Source: Calliopum simillimum (lineage: Eukaryota; Arthropoda; Insecta; Diptera; Lauxaniidae). From it: 64,000 nt of DNA. The stretch spans positions 81,946,909 through 82,010,908 of the forward strand of contig OX638368.1 of the NCBI GenBank assembly GCA_951812925.1, in the 5' to 3' direction. Shown one piece after another: positions 20,132-35,100 of this stretch. Each line of letters starts with the position of its first letter. The stretch's first letter is position 1. The notes under the pieces were generated by a model. The model had not been told where the DNA came from. It worked only from the letters and a program-made list of their open reading frames with translations, and did not search any database. A program made the translations under genes and the position numbers.

Positions 20132-23100
20132 CTCTAAAATTATGAAATTAATTTAGAATGTATAAATTTAATACATCACTTTCATCAATAACTTTACCAT
20201 ATTCCAAAGACTCCTGATAACGGGGACTCTTACAAAGCAACGCTTTTAGTGAGCCCCGTAGCTGCTTACGGACGGACGTTGGTATTCCAGTAGATTGCGC
20301 TATGACGCGTATGGCAAACAAATCACCACACAATTCATCAAGATCCTCTTTTGAATGCATTGAATAACTGATTGTGTAGAGTAGACGTGCCACCGGAAGT
20401 TGTGATGATATCTATAAGTTAGAATAAGGTTATACTTAATTAATTCTGAATATTTTATCTAACATTCTCGATCACATTTAGTTTACTTAAAGGAATATCA
20501 GTAAATACTTATAAAAATATATTGTATTATTTCAATAAAATATGTAAAGCAAATCCAAAATAGGCATTCTAGAAAGATTCATTACTATAATAAATACAAT
20601 CGATTGAACTAAATTTCATCTTCTCGCACAAGGGAAATGATCTGGTCCTTGTGAAATTCCGTGTTATATAATTTTGTATGGATACTTTTTTAAAGAGTAA
20701 ACAGAACAAGAACGCAGACCATAGGGGAGATGTCTGTACCTTGGTCCGCTTTACAGTTTTTTCAATGTGCTGGATTTTCCAAAAAAGTTTCTGTAGTTTT
20801 TTGATTAAGTTATATTTCTACAATGCTTGCAGCATCTAATGTGACAATGATATTTCTGTGTCTTACCATTGAGTAGAAATATTACTTTTTCCATACCAAT
20901 CTCAAACGGTCCGAGGTACACCATGGAAGTGTACCTTAGACCATCAAAAATAAAAGAGAATACGTTTTATATAGGTAATAAATTATGAATGAACCATTTA
21001 TTATGTTATCAAAAGTAAAATTTTTTTTCAATAAAAATAAAGAATTAATCATAAATAAAAATTATAACACAAAAAAATCTATTTGGAAAAAAACAATTAA
21101 GCAAACACTGGTTGTAAATAAATACATAAACCACGTAAATAATAACAATAATGTTATATTGAAAGGTGATTATGGCTTCCTGGTTGCCCGTCGAAAAAGG
21201 CTCGCTGGTCAATAAGTATAGGTCCAAGGTACACACAGACAGCACGTTTTAAAAACCGTCAACTACCATAACATATATTAATAAAAATACATCTAAAACA
21301 CACTTAGGGCCGTTTTCACAATCTTCAGTTAAAATTTAACTTTCAGATAAATAAAAATTTTGTATGAACTTTTATGTCAAAGTGCCAGTTAAAGTTCCAG
21401 TTAATGCTTAACTGAACATTGTGAAATTGGCCCTTAAAGCTTAAAACAACAACTAAACTTCCTTCCTGATGTTGTAAAAATGAAATATTTCAAGTAAGTT
21501 TCTCACAAAACGTTTTGTAGTTTACTCCAAAAACTAATTTTTACACGCCAAAAACACTTTTTCCGTCACTTTGTACACTCGCATACAGCTTGACAGTCTG
21601 AAGTCTACTAATATCAGTCAGCGGTATGAGCGGAAAATTCCATAGAAGAACATTATCGCACACATGCAGCTGTTGAGTGGCAACCGACACTTGGACCGAG
21701 GTACACTCGGACCAAGGTACACACGTCGCCCCTATTGCAGTGGGCCAGTATACATTAGAGTTGGTGAAGTCACCTCTTTTGCGCAATAGTAGAGACACTG
21801 TTGAGACACTTTCTCTCAACATCTGGCCCTGAGTTTTTGTTTACGTTGAGATGAGCAAGAACAGCCCTTGTTCGAAAGTAAAAGGACGGCAGTGTTGAAA
21901 GCTTATGTTCGATGCAGGACATCCGCTGATTGTTATCTGGATGGGTTAGGTTAGAGTGGCGGTTTAGCGATGCAAGCTAAAGCCTAAGTAGCACTAAAAG
22001 TGCCATTTTAATACCACAAAAGTGACTCGACAGACTGGTATGAGTGTATGTAAAAATTTTAATCACCTTACTAACGATATCTATATCCAGTTAGTCCTAT
22101 TAAGGTAATTGAGCAGCGAGCCAATTTCAATGTCGGCAATTTCGCTGAGTGTATTGAAGAAAGGTTTTCCTAGTGATTTAAGTCTAGCTCTAGCCAGAGC
22201 TGGGCAGTCACAGAGAAAGTGTTCAAGAGATTCTTGCTTGTTTGCCTAGTTTTTGAGTATGCTTGCCGATGGCCCAGTGTCCAGTGCAAACTGCGGTAGT
22301 TCTTGCTATATTTAATACGGTTATTAGCTAGTAAATAAGTAGTTTTTGAACTGCTATATGAAGGTCAGATTGACCTGGATATCCAACATGTACTCAATGC
22401 TTTCCAATAAGTGTTCGCCTCGGTTAACTAAAATGAGAAGATCCTCTTCTTTACAAGACCTAGCGGGGTATGTACCCTCACCGCACTGGTAACGTTAAGG
22501 GAGGAACCGTGCCTTGCAAGTTCGTCAGCCTTTTCGTTGCCCTCGATGTCCCTATGGCATGGAACCCAAACGGGAGAAAGATCAAATCGACGTCCTTGCA
22601 GTCCCCCACCAATTTAGACCTTATTATTGCTGAATTCAGTGCTTTGATAGCTGCCTGTCTGAGAGAATTGACACTTTTCCGGAAATGACATTATTCCCTA
22701 ATGATTTGCAGGCTTCGAGGATGGCAAAAACTTCTGCCTGAAAGACGCTGGCTGAATCTGGCAAGCGAAATGATTGAGATAGTTTCAGGTCTTTTGAAAA
22801 TATTCCCGCCAACAATACTCTCCATCTTGGATGTTATCTGGAAGTATTGATTTTTTTTTCAAAAATGTTTCCAAAATATTAGCTTTGTCAGCAGGGTCAA
22901 CAGAAAGATTTTTTTTTTTGCACATGATTTGTTCGTGAATAAAATTTTCGCACTTAGTCGTGGCATACAGTCTTTCAACATCATAGTTCAACTTTTCGAC
23001 TTTTCCAAAGTTTTATGATGCTTTTAAAGAATACGATAATTTCAATGTTTTTTTACATTTCCCTACTTTTGAGCATTTTTTTTTTTTGCTCTTTAGATAA

Positions 23101-26100
23101 TTAATACTTTTTTGATAATATTCCATGCTTCATAGCTACAGTGAAATATCTCGTTATGTGACAACAAATAGCTTAATCCAACGCAAAGATACTTACTTTG
23201 GGATAATAGATCTCCAAGAAATTTCTTATGTATTGATCACTTAACGATATTCTTTCATCTCTTAAGATAATGTGAATATACTCAACCAAGTATTGATTGT
23301 TGATAAGAAGATCCGAGTACCTGTAATAGATTACATGTACATGATTTTATTTGCTAATTTTTAAAATATTGAAACTTACTTATTGGTGCTTTTATTATTA
23401 TAGATGCCAACCCAAAACTTTGGAAACAAATTAAAATGTAAAGGTGCTGCCTCAATAGCTACCAGACAACTCAATTTGACCAAAGTATCATTTAAGAGAT
23501 TTGTGTTAACAGCCATTCGCATCATTACATCCAAAAAATCATGATATGGTCTATAGAATTCATCCACTTGTGCATCGTATTCTTTATCGACACCCTTTTG
23601 TATTATTTCGTTGTGTGGTATACTCATTTGAACCATTGGACGTGGTGGACGGGGCATATTTTTCGATACTGTAGGCCATGGTGCTTTTGAGCCACGTCGT
23701 GGAAAATATGGCCCCAATGGACCAATGGCATTCGGTGCATTGGCTACAGATAAGTGGCAATTTATAAAGATTGGTGCAAGTATACCAGTGATATTAAGAT
23801 TTGGATTTCGCACCAATTCTTTAAGCACTTCTAGGGATAGACGACATATTTCGGGAGGATTATAAGTATTTAGGAACGTTGCAAGTCGTTTAACCGCGTC
23901 GGGTAGTCCTTTCAGTAATCCCGCTTGATGATGTTGTTGACGCAAGAAATGTTGTTGCTGTAGCTGTTGTTGCATTTGTTGGATTTGAAGATGCTGTTGG
24001 ACTTGCTGTTGCAATTGCTTTTCCTTTTGCTGTTGTGCTTGTTGAGGCGACAATTGCGCTTGTGATGATTGTTGCTGTTGCTGCAGCTGTTGTTGTTGTT
24101 GCTTTAATTGTTCTTGTTGCTTTTGCAATAGTTGTTGATGCTGCTGTTGCAATTGTTGTGCTTGTTGTTCTAAGCTTTGTTGTTGCTTCTTACTTGGTGG
24201 ACTATCAATGCGTGTACTAATACGCAAGGTGGCGAGCAGCAAAACCAGTTCACTGAGCAACTCTTGCAAATCACCCGAAACATGGCATGCAGTTGCCTCA
24301 TGATGCATGGAATGTAGGGTGTGTAATGCATCGAAACACATCTCGATACCGCCATTGTATATAACAAGTAAACGATCCTCGTCATTGTCAACTATGAAAA
24401 AGAAAAAAAAAGGTGTTTTCGTAAATTAAACTGCTGATTAAGTAGATGGCAATATTACAATTCTTACCAAGTATACGTAATGCATTTATAAGTGTACCCC
24501 AAGATACACGCGCATCTAAACCAGTCAGATATGCGGACAAAGTTGTGCGCCGAAAAGATGTGACTTCATGCTTTTCTTGATCACTGGCGTCTGGATGTCT
24601 TGTAGCAAAAAGATTCATTAACTTGAAAAGCTCATCTACTGCAGAAGCGTACTGAGTTGGATGTGGCGTTATATTTTTGAAAGCCCACTGCAAATTTTGG
24701 TGGGCAGCCAATTGCCGTGTTAACGCACGACTTTGTTCGCAGCACAATCGCAATAAACCATAATAAGCTGGCAGCATAGCACGGTTGTAGGCCACAATTT
24801 CTGAGTCGTCATGGTCGGCTCTGCAGAGAGAAAAACGAGTAAAATAAAGCAAAATACAGAAATTTTAATTCACTTATAGTGAACTTACTTTTCTGTAATT
24901 GTTGTAACCCCAAAAATTTAAAAAAAAAGACAAACATCAAAAAGCAAATGGCTTCGGTTTTCTATAGTTTTACCAATCCTGCATTCAATTTTGACCAAAA
25001 AATGCAAAAAAATAAAACCTTTTTCTGAGGCCGAAAATAGTTGCAATAGATTAAAGTCGTCATAATAAAATGATTAATCATCTGGAAATTATATTTTAAA
25101 TTTCACTAATAAATATCAAAAATATCCGCGGTAAAGGCGTAACACGGCAAAGTGTTTTTGCAATAAAATTAGCGTAAAAGCTTCAAATAAAATGTTAAGT
25201 TTTTTCCGCTCAAGGTGTGGTTTTTGAAAAAAATTAATTGTTTCGATCATAGAGATAAGAGGGATTTTATACCACGGTAAAGCCATACTTGACTGACATA
25301 AAAAATTAATAATCAATTCTGCACGAGAAAACATTTAGTACAAATTTCAGGAACACGACAGTAGTATTGGGTGTACAACTTAAAAACCGGAATTTGACGG
25401 TGGATGTCCGTACTAACAAATATCGTGAAAGCTCGAACTTTATATATATGTCATTTTGAAGGTACATTTGACAGCTGTCAAAATCAGTCAACAAAACAAT
25501 TTTATCTTTTGTGCATCATTATTATTTTTCACGATGAATAACTTCGAAAATTGGAGAAAAAGACAGCATTTGCGAGAGGTTCTGTTGGGTCATTTTTTTG
25601 CAAAGAAAACTGCTGCGGAAAGTCATAGTTTGCTTGTAGAAGTTTATGGGGACTATGCTCCAGCTGAATCAAGCTGTCGTGAGTGGTTTCGACGGTTTAA
25701 AAGTGGTGATTTTGATGTCGAAGACAAAGAACGTCCTGGTCAGGACCAGCTAGGTGTGATCCATTATGAGCTGTTGCCAGGTGGCCAAACCATTAATGCT
25801 CAACTCTATCGTCAACAATTGATCCGCTTGAAGCAGAAAATCCAGGCAGAGCGGCCAACGTATGCGACCAGACACGAGTCAATTTTCCACCACGATAACG
25901 CTCGGCCACATATTGCTGCCCCAGTCAAAAATTACCTGGAAAACAACGGATGGGAAATCTATACAAATTTTGCCTCACCCGCCTTATAGCCCAGACCTTG
26001 CACCATCAGACTACCATTTGTTCCGATCAATGCAGAATGCCCTATCAGGAATACGGTTCACTTAAGTTCAAGATATCGAAAATTGGCTCGATTCATTTTT

Positions 26101-29100
26101 GGCCACCAAGCCGGCGAAATTTTTTTGGAATGGATTTCATAAATTGCCTGAAAGATGGGGAAATGTTGTAGCTTCCAATAGACAATACTTTGAATAAAAT
26201 ATATTGTAACATTTTTCCACAATAAAGCATCAAATTTCGCTAAAAAATTCCGGTTTTTAAGTTGTACACCCAATACTTTTTAATATTTGGTTTTGATTAC
26301 TGTGATTAGTTTTTAGGTAAATCAAATTAGAGCGAAATTGTTCAAAACTTGAAGACAAAATGTTTTTCCAGTTAAAGAGTATATTCTGCAACGTCACAAG
26401 CTTATAATCACGCCATGACACACAGGTGCCAATCGAAGTAAAAGCTGGCCAAAAATGAAATTCTCCAGGTAAAACTACCAAATGACTGTACTATATCAAT
26501 TTGATTGAATTTTCAAGAAAAAAGTTAGGGCTATTAACTGTCATACCAGATTTTACAGCATAATATTATCTTTCCTTGTTATATAACTTTGAGATATCCT
26601 TACGTAAATGTTTAAAGGACACCATTTTTTCCCCTATTCTTAAAGTCCAGACGTAATAGAGCAATTCTACGACCGGGTTCGGATTAAGCATCAAAAATCA
26701 CATCTGAAATGGCTATTGCCGTCTCCGGTTTTTGTTTATGTTTTTCTTAAATATGAAAAAACCGATTTTTTTTTAAATAAATGGTGCGGAATCGACACCT
26801 TTTATATGTATGTTTGTATGTATGTATATATATATACATATATATATATATTACATATACATACATATACAAGTATATATATGTACGTATATACAAATAT
26901 ATGTGTACATAATATGTATATAAACACCGAGACATACTCAAAAATCGTTAAAAAAAACTAAAATGTCGAAAAAAAAAACTTAATATTACGTAATATTTCA
27001 AACGCCAAATCATACGCTGTTGTTCTCTTTACAAAACTTGGCTGAAAAAATAATCGAAATCGCAAGTCGATTTCACGATTTTTGGCCAGCTTTTACTTTG
27101 ATTGGCACCTGTGTGCATGAGTTAGTTTTATTAGAAAGTTTTACGAAGGTTTCTAGTTTTTGAACTTGAATGTAGTTAAACTTAGTGTAAATTTAAGTTT
27201 TGCCGCAATATCGTCGGTATGATAGCACAAATTTTTGGCAACTCCTTTCCTTGTTGCGTTAATTCTTGAAGGACTGCCCTAGAAAATTTTATACGTTCCC
27301 CCTAATTCTGTATCTGGAAACAAGTGAGTGATTCATTTTCAAGTATCTTAAAAGTAAATTAACTTTATATTTTATTTACAAACTTTGAATCCAGTTTCCA
27401 ATGAACTTAAAAGTAAAGACATGAATTGAAAGCTTTGTTTGCAAACTTTGCTATTTAAGTAAGTCAAAGCTATATGATTAAAAGGTTCAATTGGGTGATT
27501 TTCAGTAATTCATTTGTTTCGAGATACAGAATAGGGTAACTGTTTCAATCCGCTGTTATAATCTAGTGATTTTCAGCCCTTTACTCGTTTCGAGATACAG
27601 AATAAGGGGGTTTGTTTCAAATCAGTAAACAAATACTCTATTATTAGTTTTTTGGTTTAATTGTTTTTGGAGCAGCGTTTACATTATTTTGCTATTAACA
27701 AGGAAGTATCAGATGACATATTAGGTTGAGCTTACTAAGATATAAAAAGAAATGCAAATCGTAGCAAAATAATGTATGTAAATTATTAACTGTTTCAACA
27801 AACCACTTGCAAATTAAAAAACCTCAGAGAGCAACAAGCTGTAGCGGAATTCCCAAACAAGCAAGCAAAATTCATCGTTAGTGAAAGATATTGTTAATTA
27901 ACAATTTTTTTGGCTTGCGTTAACGATTGTTGTATTCCCAAAATAATACTTAACCACAAATACGTTTTCAATAATTTAAACAAAAATATCGTTCAAAAAT
28001 TTCGAAAATATGACAACACTGACATTTGAAAACCGTAATTAAAATAAATACACAAAAACAAACACAAATTTAAAAATTTAAACAAAGATTTTGGTTTAGC
28101 CAAATAATACATCGACTAAAGTACAAATAGGCATGTACCATAAAGGAAGCATAAATCCCTAGCTAAATCACTGGACAAACACACCTATGGCGAGACTGGC
28201 AACCTGTGTGGAATCAAAATCTGTCAACGGAATACGTGCATGCTGGCGAAAAATAACTGTGAGGTTCCACAAGAATCGGAATACGTCTTTTTTGAATTTT
28301 TTGAAGATGTGTATTATTCAGAATAAAACCCTCGGTTACTGAAAAATTTCTAAAGCTTATTGAGTATGCAATGTATAAGTACTGGCAGCTGTGCTTCAAT
28401 TCTTATACATGAAACCCGAAATAACAAGATACTGTATGTTGCCAGGATCTGCGGTGATCTATTTTTTTTTATCCCCCATCCCCCGTATAGTTTTACCATG
28501 GTTTGCGCCCTCGGTTTTAATAGCCGTTTATAATAACGTTAAATTGTCCAATCATTAAAAAGTGTACTTGCCAAATTTCATGGAAACAAGTAGCTTGCCA
28601 GATATAACGTGGTAATCTTTAAATCATTAATCTTTTTTATGGTGTTGCGAAATACCCTTAGTTTAATGGCTAATAATTCGTAAAGTGATGATCTAATTAA
28701 AAAATAGTTTGAGAGAAAAAAGATGTTAAATGGCCATCTATCTACCAAATTTTATCGAAACATATATATAGTATTGTACAAAAGAAGGTTTCAAGTGTAA
28801 GTGATTGAGCAAAATTTTTTTTATTGGTATTTTTAATTTATTAATCGGCTAAAAACCATCCAAACTATACCCAAAAACCCTATTAATATTTTAGGTTATA
28901 CATAATTAACAATATTGTCTTAAAAGCTAAGACACAAAAAATTTCACGTTTCATTTAACAAAAAAATCCGTTAAGTAACGATGACAAACTTCAAAATTAA
29001 AGACAAATTTTGTTTTTCAATTGTTAGAGAATACGATTTAACGACAATGTTGTTAAAAGCAGTTAACGATATCACAATTCTCTTTAACTTGTTTGGGAAT

Positions 29101-32100
29101 TCCGCTACTGATTGCATACTATTTGAGCTTGCTACTTCGTGTCGTCCTGCTAAATCGGCACCCAAACAAAGAGCTATGCTAGAAAAGAATAATATCAACG
29201 AGTTACAAAAACAGAACGATGCACAACAAAACAAAAAATTATAACTTTTGCGTCTACTGCATTTCACATTTGCTGTGTTTCTCAACAAATCTGTGCAAAA
29301 GTTATTTTCGATGTCGGCAAATGCGACTAATGATAAACCTGCAGAAACGAAAAGCAAACCCGTCTTCCAGTTGTTGTTTTTCTTTTATGCATTTGATCTT
29401 TTATCTAATTTTGTGGGTGTTGAAAAAATCATTTTTTCTTTATTAATTAGTAGTACACATAATAATTATTTTCTAATAACATTTGGGCTTTTTTCTTAAC
29501 GAGTCGTGCATGAATTATGTAAGATTTTTAGGGGGGAGAGGATCACCATTTTCTTACGCTTCTTAAAAAAAAAAAAAAACAGTAAAAAAAGCTATGAAAA
29601 AATCTTACATGCGGAAGAGAGGGATTGGAAATGTTCGAAGTGTCTTACGTAATTTAGGCAAATTCCGTGCAAAATGCATTTTATATAGGATTTTCATAGG
29701 AGGTATCTCATTCACTTCAGAAATTTACGCTAATTTCAAATCGGAAAGAATTTTCAATATTCCTTGACAATTTTTTTTTTTTTTTTAAATCAAGTTGAGT
29801 GATTTTTCTTGCCCATTTTTCTTTAAAAACCACAATTATGTGAACCTCAACTTTTATTCTACAGGCTTTTCTATATAATTTGACACCAAGAACATAAAAA
29901 TGAGAAAAAGTTATAACCTTTTGAGAATGAGTGTTTTTTGGTAGTTTGCACATCCTATAGAAAACACTTTCATGCCTTATATCGTGCAATTATGCACTGT
30001 AAGGCCATATTTTATTGAACCTTTGTACAGTTGTTTCGTCGACAGTATCCTACGAACTTTTCCACTTTTTTCCACTTATTTTTGTAGTATTTCTACTCTT
30101 TGGAAGGTACAATTTCATAAGAGCATATTAACTCTCAATAGGCCGAAACTCGATTAGGTGGATTTGCTGTTTTTTCAACAAAATTTCCATTTTGCTCTTG
30201 TGTATGGTACATAGTGGCTTCAGAGTAATGGGAGATTGATAAGCTTAGAACAGAGCATGGTTTGGCCAACCTATTTTCGTGTTTCTAGCCACTCAGTGCT
30301 CATAATGTATTTTATATGAGAATTACTGGTAAGTTCAAAAAATTTACAGAAAATAAGGTTCTTTACGCCCAATCGTATAAAGTTATATGCATATAATAGT
30401 TATGGTAGCAGTCTGACTGAGACCAAAAATGGACGTGATCGGTTAATGTTCATCACCACCTCCCATACATTTGGGGCATAACACGAACACGCCTTTTTAT
30501 TTATTTTTATTCTACCCATACATAAATTCTATCCAAACTAAGTTTTTTTAGGAGTCAAAGGTTCAAACTTTAACCTTGAGCACGTGATTGGAAAGCTTGG
30601 TTTGGGTATGAGAAACGACAATGGAGAGCTTCTCATTGACGCCTGCAATACAGCCGGTCTTGTCGTTGGAGGTACGCTTTTCCCACACAAAACATGCCAT
30701 AAAGCTACTTGAGTGTCTCCATACAACATCACTGAAAACCAAATCGATCACTTCTGCATTAGCAGAACGTACGAGTAAAGAGGGCCGCTAACATAGGCTC
30801 CGATCACCATCTTCTCGTTGCGGTCATTCGACTAAAACTTGCCGCTATGAACAATCTGTGGCAAAAAAATTCGACGTGCTTAAGCTAAAGAACGACGAGA
30901 TCCGCAGGTCTTTTGTTGAAGAACTTAAAACAGCCCCGATCGATTGCGATGGAAACATTGAAACATCATGGAGTGCCGCTAAGGCTGCTTTCTTAAACTC
31001 CAGTGAAAAAATACTTGGGGTCCGACCCTCGAATAAAAAACACTGGATGAGTGAGGAAACGTGGTGTCTTGTTGAAAAAAGAAGAAGCGCGAAAAAACTG
31101 AGAGATGACGCTAAAACTAGAGCGCAAAAGAACGACGCCGAAAAGGTCTTTAACTCACTCAATATAGAAGTCAGGCGTTCGTGCAGGCAAGACAAAAGAA
31201 GAATGTATAACGACCTCGCGAGCGAAGCCGAAAGCGCTGCAAATGCTCAAAATCTTAGGCAGCTTTACGATATCACCCGCAGACTATCCAGCAGAAAACA
31301 CCCACAAAATCGCCATATCAAAGACAAAAACGGAAATCTCTTAACAACCCCGGACGACCAAGTAAGGAGATGGAAAGAGTATTTTTGTGACATACTGAAT
31401 CCCACATCTGCCACATTCCCGCAACCAGAATCACAAACTACAGCTGCCGCAGTGACTCGCAGTAGTAGTCGAATACAAACCACGGCGTGCTTTAACCCGT
31501 TTTAAATCGAACGTCGTAGCACATCAAATTTTTTTCCAGATTCTGTTTACTCGTCGTTCAAATGATGTATAAAAAAATTTTCACTCGTGACTCCTCGACT
31601 AAATTTTGAGATAATCCTTTTTTCAATTGGGGCATTTTCCCATACAAAAAAAAAAAAAAAAAATTTTAACTGCATTAAACAAAAATCAAAATAATCACAT
31701 TCGATGTGTTTTGCGATGCTAAACGCGAATCCGACCTCAGAATCATGTATAGTTTTTGAAATATTCTAACCTAAAAACCAAAAAAATGTGTTTTTTGCCA
31801 TTTTTTAAGCTATATAACTATGTAACTATCATTTATTCGTTAAATGTGGTTAAAAAACCTAAAAGTCCTAATCTTTTCCTTTAAAACCTAATTTAAATTA
31901 TGTTATATCTTCATGCTTCTAAGAGATATCGTAGACCGAAATATTGGCTAAACGGGTTTTTTGCACTTTTGTGTCTTTTTAGGTTAGGATATATTTGAAG
32001 AAAAAAAAAATATCAACATAATTTAAATTGGGTTTTAAAGGCAAAGATTAGAACTTTCAAGTTGCTTACGTATGCCATACACGTAACAAAAAAATTAACA

Positions 32101-35100
32101 ATTTTTTTTTTTTCTTCTTGAATCAAGAATTAATATTTAGTTTACGTTGCGTTGCAATAAACATTTGTTTTTGTTACTTTAATATCTAATTTACATGAAT
32201 TTTATCACTGAAAATCTATGTTTTTTTTTTTTTTAATTTTTACTCGGGGTGTCAAACGACTGAATTTAGAAGTAGTCGGTTCGTTGGACATGTTTAAAAT
32301 GTGATAGAAATTTTAATTTCTTTAAGGGCCGGTTTCACAATGTACAGTAAACATATTTTTAAACTAAAGTTTACTAACGGAAGCTATGGGTATAAACTTT
32401 CCGTTAAATTATTTGGATTTCAATAAATTCCATTTTTTAACTTATGGTTAAATATATATTCAAACAGTTTTGCACAGGCAATTGCCGCGTATAGACCTGT
32501 TCTCTCTCGTTGCGATTTCGTTTGAAACTTTTGATTCTCTTTTGTGTTTTGTCTGCTTTGATTAAGCAGTGATACAGTTATTTGTGTTACACTTTTTTTT
32601 TTATATGCACTTTTGTATTTAAAAACACGTGGATTAATAACTCTGTGTCTTGGTCGTTAGCCCGAAAATGAACGGGGTCGAACCCCCCTATCATAATAGG
32701 TTCCGGGACTTAGACCCGGATCTCTATCCTACTAACTCTAAACGAATTAAAAACAAACGCTTGCATAATGAAGATTTTATTGCTCTACCTGAAAAAAGTC
32801 AAAATGATGACCATATTCCACGCTATGTGGTGATTTCTGCTACTGGAGCTGCCGGCGTAGATAATGTCCGACCAATTTCTTCATACAATGTGTTTCAAAT
32901 TGAAAAAGGTCTCAACTTTATAACACGCGATTATTCGGAAGTTGCTGAACTTAAATCAGGAGATCTTTTAGTAAAAGCATTTAATTTGAAAGCAGCTGAA
33001 AAATTTATAAAAGCAACTTTCGTAGACGAGGTTCCGGTTAAAGTTACATCTCATATTAGCCTGAATTCAACGCAAGGACGAATTTTTTCTAAAAAAATAA
33101 TAGATATCTCTGAAGTAGACCTAGTTACCTCACTATCTAATCAGAAAGTAATAGGCGTAAGAAAAATAATGAAAAAAGATAACGACAACCTGGTCCCTAC
33201 TGGTGCTGCAATCATTACCTTCGATCTAATTCGGCGTCCTGACGTTATCAAATTAGGCTGGGAAAGAGTGCAAGTCCAGGAGTATATCCCTAACCCTATG
33301 AGATGTGTAAATTGCCAGAAACTAGGTCACACGAAAAATAGATGCCGCAATGGACAACTCTGCAAAGAATGCGCTCACCCACCACCACATGAAACTTGTA
33401 CTCGAAAGTTTTGCATTAATTGCAATACTGAAGACCATACCGCCTATAATCCGGAATGCCCTAGCTTCTTAAGACACAAAGCTGTCAACAAAATAAAGAT
33501 TAATAACAGATGCAGTGCACGTGAAGCATGGAAGACGTATAACAGTAACCCCGCTATTCATAAGCTCGAACCATATAAAAAAAAGACAGTTACACCGACT
33601 ATGGCAGAAATAATGAAAAATACGAATCAGACGGACAACACAAACGTTTCAACTGAGAACACAAATGTATCAAATGAAAGCACAAATGTATCAACAAGTA
33701 CCCAGAAAAAAAATTCAACGGACATTCAATCTATTAAAGACACCAATTCAATTAACAACACAACAACTACTACATCTAAAGAACAAACACAAGTAACAAC
33801 ACCTACAGTTATCCCAAGGCCAAAAAACAATACTTCACCAAAACCCAATAAAACAACAAACAAACAAAACACTCCAACAAGAAACAATAATAAACCACTA
33901 ACAACTAGTATAACTAAACCAAATTTAAATGAAGAAACAATGGACACAACCGATACTGACGATTCTCCAGCTATGACTAGCAATGATACAGAAATGTCAC
34001 CAAGCTCTCAAATTTACAGAAGATTTCCCGACTTAAATGTTATTATAACACCGAACACCTTGAAAAATACTTTGCCTAAGCAAACCAAACACTAAAAATT
34101 TTAAACATTTATACATACATTTTATTTTTTTTTATATATAGAAACATATATTAGTATTACTTATATAGTTATATTTAATGGTATCAGTACTTCAGTGGAA
34201 CATTAATGGTTATTACAATAACTATTTCGAACTTCAATGTCTAATAAGTAATCTTTCACCTGCAATTATTTCGCTTCAAGAAACACATTTAGCTTTCAAC
34301 CATTCTCCATTTCCGCCCAAGCAATATTGCGCATATTTTCATAATATGCCCCACAATACCTCTAATAAAGCAGGAGTTGGAATCCTGGTAAAAAAGGATT
34401 TACCCCACACTCTTCTTCATATTAACTCAACTATCCTTGCAATTGCCATTCAATTTGACATTGGTGTCAAGATCACTATTGTTTCAATATATATTGCTCC
34501 CAATCAAAACTTTACATCACAGGATGTTTTAAATATTTTATCACAAATCTCCACTCCCGTAATTTTTTCAGGTGATTTTAACGCTTGGAGCACATTGTGG
34601 GGTTCAAGCCATACAAATACGCGTGGCAAAAGCATTGAGGATGTTGTATTTACTAGTGACCTTATTATTTTAAACAACGGTTCGCCTACACACTTTACCA
34701 CTCACTCAACTTTTTCTCATATTGACCTCACACTCTGTTCCTCTATTTTAGCTCCCAATTGTGATTGGCAAGTTTTAGACGATCTTCATGGTAGCGACCA
34801 CTACCCAACAGTAACCAAAATTACATTAGGCAACCCAATTCGTAGGTTTGAACCTGCACCAAAATTCAAAACAGATCAAGCCAATTGGATTAAATTCCAA
34901 AATATGTGTGACTTCTTTTCAATGAATAGTCCCATCAGTGACAATTCAAATAGAGAGGCAGCTAAAATTAAAAAAATAATTATTTCAGCAGCTCATCATT
35001 CTATTCCACAGTCAAAAAACTCTTCTTTAAAGAAATCAGTCCCTTGGTGGAACCCTAATCTAACAACACTTAGATCGTTGAAGCAAAATTCATGGCACGA

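Noticed and set aside
24035..24220. Hydrophobic plus-strand frame
   Set aside because: It is the antisense shadow of the puf Gln tract.
26716..26961. Tyr-rich 81-codon frame
   Set aside because: It is a translation of the TA/TATG microsatellite.
28981..29244. Possible small gene of 87 codons
   Set aside because: It overlaps the inverted end of a repeat element, has no domain signature and no transcript signals beyond an ATG.
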